DNA from: Williamwhitmania sp.
GTDB lineage: Bacteria; Bacteroidota; Bacteroidia; Bacteroidales; Williamwhitmaniaceae
Reading direction: 5' to 3'
DNA length: 32,490 nt
Assembly: GCA_035529935.1 (NCBI GenBank)
Contig: DATKVT010000126.1
Coordinates: 1 to 32,490 of the forward strand
This document shows, in pieces, positions 26,409 to 32,490 of the stretch. A model generated the notes under the pieces. It ran no database searches. It was not told the origin of the DNA and saw only the letters and a list, made by a program, of their open reading frames with translations. Within the stretch, counting starts at the first letter, position 1; each line of letters begins with the position of its first letter. A program made the position numbers and the translations under genes.

Positions 26409-28922
26409 TTATCGATGGTTGCTGTTGATATTAGAAAATAACTGTTCTAGCGACATCTCGTCCGTTATAAGGACTTGCCGCGCTTTGCTCCCTTCAAATG
26501 GGCCAACAATTCCTGCAGCCTCAAGTTGGTCAATTATTCTCCCAGCACGGTTATAGCCAATGGAGAATTTTCGCTGAATTAGTGAAGTGGAGCCTTGCTG
26601 GTTCATTACAATAACTCTAGCTGCCTCTTCAAAGAGTTCATCCTTTTTGGAAAGGTCAACTTCTGCCGATTCACTTCCTTCCTCTCCCTTGTATTCGGGA
26701 AGAAGAAATGCGGAGGAATAGCCTCGCTGGTTCCCAATAAAGTCTGTAATGCGTTCAATTTCAGGGGTGTCAACAAACGCGCACTGAACGCGAATGAGAT
26801 CACTACCTGTTGATACTAGCATATCGCCACGGCCAATTAACTGATTTGCACCGGGGCTATCTAGAATTGTTCGCGAGTCGACCATTGCTGATACTCTAAA
26901 CGCAATTCTAGCCGGAAAGTTGGCTTTAATTACGCCGGTGATAATATTAGTCGTTGGCCGCTGTGTAGCAATAATCAGGTGAATGCCAATAGCACGTGCA
27001 AGCTGGGCGAGTCTAGCAATAGGTGTTTCTATTTCTCTTCCGGCTGTCATTATAAGGTCGGCAAACTCGTCAATTACTACAACAATGTAAGGTAGATATT
27101 TGTGACCCTTTTCGGGATTGAGCCGGCGCGATACAAATTTCTCGTTGTATTCCTTTATGTTTCGTACGTGAGCAAGTTTTAGCAAGTCGTAGCGGCTATC
27201 CATCTCGTTGCACAGCGAGTTTAGCGTGTAAATTACCTTTTGGGTGTCTGTAATAATGGCCTCTTCTGCGTCAGGTAGCTTGGCCAGGAAGTGCCGTTCA
27301 ATTTTGGAGTACAGCGTTAGCTCGACTTTTTTAGGGTCAACCAGCACAAATTTGAGTTGTGATGGATGCTTTTTGTATAGTAAGCTGGTGAGCATCGCAT
27401 TCAATCCTACCGACTTACCTTGTCCTGTAGCACCAGCAACTAGTAAGTGAGGCATTTTAGTAAGGTCAATAACAAAAGTTTCGTTGCTGATTGTCTTACC
27501 CAAGGCAAGTGGCAGCTCATATTTCGATTCCTGGAACTTAGCCGATTTAATAATCGAGAGCATGGAGACTACCTCCGGATTAAGATTAGGAACTTCGATG
27601 CCAATAGTTCCCTTTCCTGGAATTGGTGCAATAATTCTAATTCCTAACGCTGCTAAGTTTAACGCAATGTCGTCTTCTAGGCTTTTTATTTTTGAGATAC
27701 GAACACCGGGAGCTGGAACTATTTCATACAGCGTAACGGTAGGTCCTATGGTCGCCTTTATCTTATCTATTTGAATTTTATAGTTGGCAAGGGTTTCAAC
27801 AATTTTATTTTTATTCGAGATTAGCTCTTCGTTGGAAACAGCAGCATCACTGCCCTTATATTCTTCAAGAAGCTCAATAGGTGGCTTTATAAAAGCTGAG
27901 AGGTCTAGGGTTGGGTCGTAGACGTCTTGACTGCCTGTATGTGGGTTCGCAAACTCTTCCGCCGCTGCCGACTCTACCAATAGTTCAACCTCTCCGAAGT
28001 TATCAACAACTTGGTTTTGTGAATATTCTGCATTTGGTACAGAGGTGATGATGCCTATGTTATTCTCGTCTACTTTTTCTGAAAAGTTTTTAGTAGGGTT
28101 TTCGGTAGCTTTTGATGCCAATGAAATTTCGTCGTTATTGGATCCTATGCTTATTACCTCCATTTCAAGGGAATGGTCTTTCTCTTTCAAGTCACGGTCA
28201 GGTCCGTTTTTAGCACCCATGATTGGATTTTTTGCTGCAGTAATGGGAGTTTCGACACCATTTGCCCACTCTGGATTTTCTGTAGCAACTATATCAGACT
28301 CCTTTTTCTTAAATAGGTCGTGAATAAATCCTACGCTACGGTTAAGCCAGTGGAATCCGTTCTTTGTAGTGAAAACAAGGAAGGTAGCTGTGGCAAATAG
28401 CAGCAGCATGGCTGTCCCAACTTTCCCCAAAAAGCTATCCATCCACTTTGTGACAAAAACGCCATGTGCTCCGCCAAGCCCATTTCCCATGTAGCCTTGT
28501 GCTGTCCCAAAAAGAAAGCCAAACACCAACGAAGTTAGAATGACAGAGACTATCAATACTCGGCTTGTTTTACGAAAAGGATAGGGTCGAAGCTTCATTA
28601 GCCGCAATCCTCCAAGACCAAATATTAAAGGAAATACCAGCGCTGCTAAGCCAAACCCATCACTCATGAAAAGGTTTCCTAAGAAGGCTCCAGCTTTCCC
28701 AGCCCAGTTCTCAACCCTTACGTCAGAGGCAGAAAATACATTTTGCCAGCCAAAGCTTTGATCGGCTTTCCAGGTGAACACAAATGAAACGAGCGCAATT
28801 AGGAGGTAGAGTGAGAAGAGGAAAATAAACACCCCCGCAATGAACTTAAAACGCTCGTCGCGATGAAACCCCTTCTTGGCCGAAGGGTTAGAATCAGATT
28901 TTTGGCTTTCTTTTTTACCCAT
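26409..28922 (-). CDS. ftsK: DNA translocase FtsK/SpoIIIE
   Basis: FtsK pumps DNA through the closing septum and helps resolve chromosome dimers. The 837-residue protein has four N-terminal membrane segments (about 28-200) after a basic, serine-rich start, then a variable linker (about 210-370) with acidic character. The motor domain has AGATGQGKS as Walker A with Lys503, the Walker B stretch YIVVVIDEFADLIMTAG, and IIATQRPTTNIITG. The C-terminal winged-helix gamma domain (RKFSIGYNRAGRIIDQLEAAGIVGP) binds orienting DNA sequences. The start MGKKESQKSDSN at 28922 is followed by lolA 20 bases after the stop. It is full length. Confidence 0.97.
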   Translation of the reverse strand: MGKKESQKSDSNPSAKKGFHRDERFKFIAGVFIFLFSLYLLIALVSFVFTWKADQSFGWQNVFSASDVRVENWAGKAGAFLGNLFMSDGFGLAALVFPLIFGLGGLRLMKLRPYPFRKTSRVLIVSVILTSLVFGFLFGTAQGYMGNGLGGAHGVFVTKWMDSFLGKVGTAMLLLFATATFLVFTTKNGFHWLNRSVGFIHDLFKKKESDIVATENPEWANGVETPITAAKNPIMGAKNGPDRDLKEKDHSLEMEVISIGSNNDEISLASKATENPTKNFSEKVDENNIGIITSVPNAEYSQNQVVDNFGEVELLVESAAAEEFANPHTGSQDVYDPTLDLSAFIKPPIELLEEYKGSDAAVSNEELISNKNKIVETLANYKIQIDKIKATIGPTVTLYEIVPAPGVRISKIKSLEDDIALNLAALGIRIIAPIPGKGTIGIEVPNLNPEVVSMLSIIKSAKFQESKYELPLALGKTISNETFVIDLTKMPHLLVAGATGQGKSVGLNAMLTSLLYKKHPSQLKFVLVDPKKVELTLYSKIERHFLAKLPDAEEAIITDTQKVIYTLNSLCNEMDSRYDLLKLAHVRNIKEYNEKFVSRRLNPEKGHKYLPYIVVVIDEFADLIMTAGREIETPIARLAQLARAIGIHLIIATQRPTTNIITGVIKANFPARIAFRVSAMVDSRTILDSPGANQLIGRGDMLVSTGSDLIRVQCAFVDTPEIERITDFIGNQRGYSSAFLLPEYKGEEGSESAEVDLSKKDELFEEAARVIVMNQQGSTSLIQRKFSIGYNRAGRIIDQLEAAGIVGPFEGSKARQVLITDEMSLEQLFSNINSNHR

Positions 28923-28976
28923 TTAGCTTGCTTGTGAAAAAACGTTATTCGCAGAATAATAGTGTGCTTTATGTTG

Positions 28977-28984
28977 CAAAGCTA
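28977..28984 (-). promoter_or_regulatory. Candidate -7 box of the ftsK-lolA operon
   Basis: On the minus strand this is TAGCTTTG, an exact TAnnTTTG match. The leader would be about 50 bases to the ATG at 28922. I do not see a good TTTG -33 element, which keeps the confidence moderate. Confidence 0.45.
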
Positions 28985-29030
28985 AATAAAATATGGAAAA
29001 GCTGAGTAACGTTTTTACGGATGGTAGTTA

Positions 29031-29711
29031 TTATTGCATTTTAAAGAGCTTAAAAACTTCCAATAACGTTTCCCTGTTAATTCTTTTATAACCGTTTGGA
29101 ACTGCAAAGTTGCTAATGTTGGCACCGTCATTTTCAATTTTTGAAGCTGCGATTATCACCTTTTTATTGGCCATCATCATGCCAAATTGTAGCATTACCC
29201 CATCAATCTGCTCGAATGGGGTATTCTGGTTAGGATTTGGCCGGCCTATCTCGTTAGTGTAATACACCTCGAACGAGGCTTGGCTGGAATCGTTTATGTG
29301 AAATTTTGCTATCTGGCAGTTGTAACCAAGAATTTTGTGGTTGCCCTTTTGAGGTGTTATGGTAAAGGAAGGCATATCTTGATATAAGAAGGATGCCCCA
29401 AGATTACCCGTTGAATCGGTATAGAACAACTTTTTGTTGAGGAGTTTGATGAGATAGTGGCTTACTTTGGTTTCCCTGTTTTCAATGTAGGTAATGCTAA
29501 CCATTCCCGATAATCCCTCTATTTGAGTGTTTATCATGTTTTTGTTATACCTAATTGTCATTTGGGTTGGAAGCGTCTTAGCCGTATCGTTTGGATAGGT
29601 TATTTGGTAGACCACCATGCCCTCTTGCTTAAGGGATCTATTGGAATTGCATGAAAAAAGTAATAAACCTGTTATGAAGCAGATGTATAGCTGTTTTTGA
29701 AGGCTATTCAT
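29031..29711 (-). CDS. Hypothetical lipoprotein (DUF4412-like)
   Basis: A 226-residue lipoprotein with lipobox LLLFSCNSN (Cys21). The mature part is beta-rich, with TQMTIRYNKNMINTQIEG, a GNHKILGYNCQIAKFHI segment and FEVYYTNEIG. These resemble DUF4412-type or GLPGLI-type exported proteins, in which a strand with G-Y-x-C and a later Y-x-x-x-I recur, but the match is loose and I give no function. It is on the minus strand between ftsK and the divergent arcC, with no close partner. The C-terminal helix (NRETLLEVFKLFK) is unremarkable. Confidence 0.8.
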   Translation of the reverse strand: MNSLQKQLYICFITGLLLFSCNSNRSLKQEGMVVYQITYPNDTAKTLPTQMTIRYNKNMINTQIEGLSGMVSITYIENRETKVSHYLIKLLNKKLFYTDSTGNLGASFLYQDMPSFTITPQKGNHKILGYNCQIAKFHINDSSQASFEVYYTNEIGRPNPNQNTPFEQIDGVMLQFGMMMANKKVIIAASKIENDGANISNFAVPNGYKRINRETLLEVFKLFKMQ

Positions 29712-29854
29712 AGAACATTTTTCTGCAATTTAAGAATTTCTTTGGCAGTATAACTGTTTATGCTGCTCAATTTCCCTGTTTTTTATTAGCCATTAGGTGT
29801 CCAATGCCGGTTAGGTGTATCAAGGGAAAGCAAAGGCGATATGATAATGGTTGC

Positions 29855-29884
29855 TTGTTTTTTGAAAAACAATTTTTAGCTTTG
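29855..29884 (+). promoter_or_regulatory. Promoter of the arcC-argF operon
   Basis: TTG at 29855-29857, a 19-base spacer and TAGCTTTG at 29877-29884, an exact TAnnTTTG -7 box. This is the best formed promoter in the window. The leader to the ATG at 29918 would be about 27 bases. Confidence 0.68.
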
Positions 29885-29917
29885 TCCCTTTCAGTCTAAT
29901 AAATTAACAAATTGTGT

Positions 29918-30877
29918 ATGAATAAATTAGCAGTTGTAGCGTTAGGTGGAAATGCGCTGCTTCGCGGAAACCAAATGGGAACCATTGACGAGCAGGAGCA
30001 GAACACAGAGGATACGCTTGAAAATCTTGTATACTTAATCAAAGAGGGATACAGCTTAGTGATTGGCCATGGCAATGGCCCACAGGTTGGAAACATCCTT
30101 ATGCGTAATGATGCCGGTGAACAAACGTATGGAATTCCGCAAATGCCATTAGATGTGTGCGTTGCCGACTCCCAAGGTGGTATTGGCTACATGATTGAGC
30201 GAATGCTACGCAACGTATTGCACAAGCATGGCATTGAAAAGGAGGTAGTATGCCTTGTAACCTCAGTTGTGGTAGACAAGGATGATACAGCCTTCAAAAA
30301 TCCTACTAAACGAGTTGGAAAAAGCTACACTAAGGGGCAAGCCGATGCATTGGCAAAGGAAAAAGGATGGATTTTTAAGGAGGAGGTTAAGGATACCGTT
30401 AGTGGCTGGCGTCGGGTAGTACCGTCCCCTCGGCCAATAAAAATAATGAATGAAACAATAATCGAAGAACTTGCTAGAGAAGGGGTGATAGTTATTGCCG
30501 CTGGCGGTGGTGGAGTTCCTGTGTACATTGACGAAAAGGGGAATGTTAGACCATCAGAGGCCGTAATCGATAAGGATTCAGCATCGGCATTGCTTGCTGC
30601 TAGGATTAAAGCTGATGAATTCTATATACTCACTGATGTGCCGTATGTGTATATTAACTATAAAAAGCCTGGGGAGAAAAAGATAGAGTTTTTAGATAAG
30701 GCAGACACCGAAAAATACCTTGCTGAAGGTATGTTTGGTGAGGGTAACATGGCGCCCAAGATTAGGGCTTGTCTTCAATTCATTGAGCAGGGTGGTTCAA
30801 TGAGTGTTATTACGGAGGCCACAAAACTTGAGGACATGTCGTATGGCACCAAAATCACCATGCAATACGAAAACTAA
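29918..30877 (+). CDS. arcC: Carbamate kinase (ArcC)
   Basis: Carbamate kinase makes ATP from carbamoyl phosphate and ADP, releasing carbamate that breaks down to ammonia and CO2. It is a cytoplasmic enzyme of the amino-acid kinase family, here 319 residues. The start is the ATG at 29918 (MNKLAVVALGGNALLRG); a TTG at 29912 adds two residues and is less likely. Family marks are VALGGNALLRGN, VIGHGNGPQVGN, WRRVVPSPRPI, VIAAGGGGVPVY and IDKDSASALLAARI, and the C-terminal MAPKIRACLQFIEQGG. It is followed after 45 bases by the ornithine carbamoyltransferase, which supplies carbamoyl phosphate from citrulline. Arginine deiminase is not in the window. Confidence 0.97.
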   Translation: MNKLAVVALGGNALLRGNQMGTIDEQEQNTEDTLENLVYLIKEGYSLVIGHGNGPQVGNILMRNDAGEQTYGIPQMPLDVCVADSQGGIGYMIERMLRNVLHKHGIEKEVVCLVTSVVVDKDDTAFKNPTKRVGKSYTKGQADALAKEKGWIFKEEVKDTVSGWRRVVPSPRPIKIMNETIIEELAREGVIVIAAGGGGVPVYIDEKGNVRPSEAVIDKDSASALLAARIKADEFYILTDVPYVYINYKKPGEKKIEFLDKADTEKYLAEGMFGEGNMAPKIRACLQFIEQGGSMSVITEATKLEDMSYGTKITMQYEN

Positions 30878-30922
30878 AAATGGTTAATTTCGCAACTATA
30901 AAAACTTACTAAAACTATAACT

Positions 30923-31921
30923 ATGGCTTTCAATCTTAAAAATAGGAGCTTCTTAAAGCTTCTCGACTTTTCTCCAAAGGAGATTGATTTCATGCTAAAT
31001 CTTGCTGCCGACCTTAAGGCTGCCAAATATGCCGGAACGGAGCAGCAGATGCTGAAGGGGAAAAACATTGTTCTTCTTTTCGAAAAGGATTCTACCCGCA
31101 CTCGTTGTGCATTTGAGGTGGCAGCACTTGATCAAGGTGCGCACGTTACCTATCTTGGACCTTCAGGTTCCCAAATGGGTAAGAAGGAATCCATGAAGGA
31201 TACCGCTCGCGTGCTTGGACGCATGTACGACGGCATTGAATACCGTGGTTATTCTCAAGAAATAGTTGAAACGCTAGGTGCCTATGCTGGAGTTCCAGTT
31301 TTCAATGGGTTGACCACCGAGTTTCACCCTACTCAAATTCTTGCCGACTTTCTTACCATGCGAGAGCATACCGATAAACCTTTGTCGAAAGTTGCATTTT
31401 GTTATCTAGGCGATGCACGCAATAACATGGGAAATTCCCTCATGGTTGGTGCGGCAAAAATGGGTATGGATTTTAGGGCTGCTGCTCCAAAGGCATGCTG
31501 GCCAGACGAGGAACTCGTTGCCAAGTGTCGTGAGATTGCAAAGGAGACAGGTGCTAAAATTACCCTAACCGAGGATGTAAAGGTTGGTGTTAAGGGTTGC
31601 GACTTTTTGTACACCGACGTATGGGTATCGATGGGAGAGCCAGAGAGTGTTTGGGAAGAGCGCATTAAGTTGCTGAAACCATACCAGATAAACAAGGCGG
31701 CCATGGAAGCTACCGGTAATCCAAATGTTAAGTTTATGCATTGCCTTCCTGCCTTCCACAACCGTGAAACTGCAGTTGGTCAGGATATGTATAAAAAGTT
31801 TGGCATAGGCGAAATGGAGGTTACCGAAGAGGTATTTGAGTCGGGTGCTTCTATAGTATTTGATGAGGCCGAAAACCGCATGCACACTATTAAAGCGGTA
31901 ATGGTTTCGATGTTAAGCTAG
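30923..31921 (+). CDS. argF: Ornithine carbamoyltransferase, catabolic (ArcB) type
   Basis: A 332-residue transcarbamylase. Its motifs are STRTR at 57-61 (carbamoyl phosphate), HPTQ at 135-138, the DARNNMGNS loop and HCLP at 273-276, which places the catalytic Cys274. The sequence is close, by eye, to catabolic ArcB of Pseudomonas: the start [49 protein letters not shown] and PKACWPDEE are near matches. Together with the carbamate kinase upstream, it is likely to run as citrulline phosphorolysis, making ornithine and ATP. The gene can also be anabolic ArgF in other organisms, so the direction is inference. A terminator follows at 31942. Confidence 0.95.
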   Translation: MAFNLKNRSFLKLLDFSPKEIDFMLNLAADLKAAKYAGTEQQMLKGKNIVLLFEKDSTRTRCAFEVAALDQGAHVTYLGPSGSQMGKKESMKDTARVLGRMYDGIEYRGYSQEIVETLGAYAGVPVFNGLTTEFHPTQILADFLTMREHTDKPLSKVAFCYLGDARNNMGNSLMVGAAKMGMDFRAAAPKACWPDEELVAKCREIAKETGAKITLTEDVKVGVKGCDFLYTDVWVSMGEPESVWEERIKLLKPYQINKAAMEATGNPNVKFMHCLPAFHNRETAVGQDMYKKFGIGEMEVTEEVFESGASIVFDEAENRMHTIKAVMVSMLS

Positions 31922-31941
31922 TGTAATTCGTCAATTATTTT

Positions 31942-31972
31942 AAAAAAAGTGCTCCAATAGGGCACTTTTTTT
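31942..31972 (+). terminator. Terminator of the arcC-argF operon
   Basis: An 11-base perfect stem: AAAAAAAGTGC (31942-31952) pairs with GCACTTTTTTT (31962-31972), loop of nine bases. It begins 20 bases after the argF stop. The T-run merges with the promoter region of the RRM gene. Confidence 0.9.
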
Positions 31973-32001
31973 GACTTGCTTTGTTTTTTGGCATACCTTA
32001 G
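31970..32001 (+). promoter_or_regulatory. Candidate promoter of the RRM gene
   Basis: TTTG at 31970-31973, a 20-base spacer and TACCTTAG at 31994-32001, one mismatch to TAnnTTTG. The leader would be about 24 bases to the ATG at 32031. The -33 element lies in the tail of the preceding terminator. Confidence 0.4.
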
Positions 32002-32030
32002 TTAAGGTTTTATTTACTAATTCTTTAGCT

Positions 32031-32291
32031 ATGACTATTTACATTGGGAACATTTCCTATTCAATGAAGGAGGAGGAGTTGAAAAGTGCTTTTGAAAAGT
32101 TTGGTGCTGTAACCAGCGTTAAAATGATCGTTGATCGGCAATCCGGCCGCTCAAAGGGATTTGCGTTTGTTGAGATGGAAAATGAAGAAGAGGCTATTAG
32201 TGCCATTGCCTCTCTCAACAATTCTCAACTTGACGGCAGAAACATTAAGGTGAATGCTGCCCATAGCAAAGATACAGTGCAGGGAGCATAG
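32031..32291 (+). CDS. Small RRM-domain RNA-binding protein
   Basis: An 86-residue protein that is almost wholly one RNA recognition motif. RNP2 is IYIGNI at 3-8 and RNP1 is KGFAFVEM at 42-49, both intact with the aromatic residues that stack on RNA. The helices are EEELKSAFEKFG and EEEAISAIASLN, and the tail is short. The start is the ATG at 32031, since the longer frame from 31971 adds a segment unlike the family. Solo RRM proteins like this are widespread in Bacteroidota and cyanobacteria and are thought to bind RNA and affect post-transcriptional control; the target here is not known. Confidence 0.93.
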   Translation: MTIYIGNISYSMKEEELKSAFEKFGAVTSVKMIVDRQSGRSKGFAFVEMENEEEAISAIASLNNSQLDGRNIKVNAAHSKDTVQGA

Positions 32292-32304
32292 CGAAAAGAG
32301 ATCA

Positions 32305-32345
32305 AGAGAAGCAACTACCTACAATTGGGAGTTGCTTCTCTTTTT
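32305..32345. terminator. Terminator after the RRM gene
   Basis: A 12-base perfect stem, AGAGAAGCAACT (32305-32316) with AGTTGCTTCTCT (32330-32341), loop of 13 bases, then TTTTT. It sits between two converging genes; its minus-strand tail is poorer in T, so it acts mainly for the RRM gene. Confidence 0.85.
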
Positions 32346-32490
32346 ATGTAATAACATCTCGAATTACCATATAAAGCATAAATCCGGAAGTTGCGATCTT
32401 TACTCCGGTTCCTATTACAAATCCAATAAAACTTCCTATTGCCGCTTTTGTCGCTTCTTTGTTCGAGGCACCACGTGTGATTTCAGCAAT
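32344..32490 (-). CDS. DUF456 family membrane protein, C-terminal part
   Basis: The last 48 codons of a gene running off the window edge; the stop is TAA at 32344-32346. The translation has a polar stretch (EITRGASNKEATKAAIG), followed by SFIGFVIGTGVKIATSG and a hydrophobic tail. The pattern of a short lysine-containing turn, then AxxGSFxGFxxGTxxK and a final membrane helix, is the C-terminal signature of DUF456 proteins, small integral membrane proteins with glycine-zipper helices. Function unknown. The start lies outside the window. Confidence 0.75.
   Translation of the reverse strand: MAEITRGASNKEATKAAIGSFIGFVIGTGVKIATSGFMLYMVIRDVIT

Noticed and set aside
29912..29917. TTG start two codons upstream for carbamate kinase
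   Set aside because: The ATG at 29918 gives the normal family N-terminus and a better promoter distance.
1..32490. CRISPR arrays, tRNA or rRNA genes, insertion sequences
   Set aside because: I found no regularly spaced direct repeats, no cloverleaf or rRNA-like segments and no transposase-like frame.

Overview
The window reads as a chromosomal segment of a Bacteroidota bacterium, most likely Bacteroidales. The reasons are a SusC/SusD-type pair with trailing lipoproteins, -7 boxes of the form TAnnTTTG in several intergenic gaps, little use of Shine-Dalgarno sites, a solo RRM protein, and the ftsK-lolA gene pair. Genes run on both strands in short operons. I see no phage, insertion sequence, CRISPR array, tRNA or rRNA.

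Layout. 5-2101 (-) is a MASE1-PAS-PAS-PAS sensor whose reading frame stops inside the last PAS domain. 2529-5711 (+) holds uvrB and a DUF819 membrane protein. 5721-8730 (-) holds two tandem paralogous Omp85-like barrels. 8731-9658 has no intact gene, but 9165-9505 (-) is a decayed C-terminal remnant of a YfcC/ArcD-type transporter. 9659-13357 (+) is a tight cluster of hutI, a DUF4197 lipoprotein and a fused ftcD. 13541-19561 (+) is a four-gene outer-membrane uptake locus (SusC, SusD and two lipoproteins) closed by a strong terminator. 19649-22475 (+) is cysC-cysD-cysN, also closed by a terminator. 22552-23523 (-) has a 42-residue membrane peptide and an NlpC/P60 peptidase. 23576-25699 (+) is a PgpH-like 7TM-HD protein. 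25744-28922 (-) is lolA and ftsK. 29031-29711 (-) is a lipoprotein. 29918-31921 (+) is carbamate kinase plus an ornithine carbamoyltransferase of catabolic type. 32031-32291 (+) is an RRM protein, and the window ends in the C-terminus of a DUF456 membrane protein (-).

How the genes may work together. Several loci point to use of peptides and amino acids: the SusCD locus with two small lipoproteins resembles peptide-importing Sus-like systems, hutI and ftcD carry out the last steps of histidine breakdown to glutamate and one-carbon folate, and arcC with the OTC gene can turn citrulline into ornithine, CO2, ammonia and ATP. This link is inference. The transporter remnant beside hutI belongs to a family that often carries amino acids or related acids, so an uptake gene may have been lost here. 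The cys genes make PAPS from sulfate. The remaining genes are housekeeping: DNA repair, chromosome segregation, lipoprotein transport, peptidoglycan recycling and cyclic-dinucleotide turnover. I did not find a clearly novel multi-gene system. The most informative hidden items are the transporter pseudogene, the broken sensor kinase, the cysteine-gaining second barrel paralog and the 42-residue membrane peptide.
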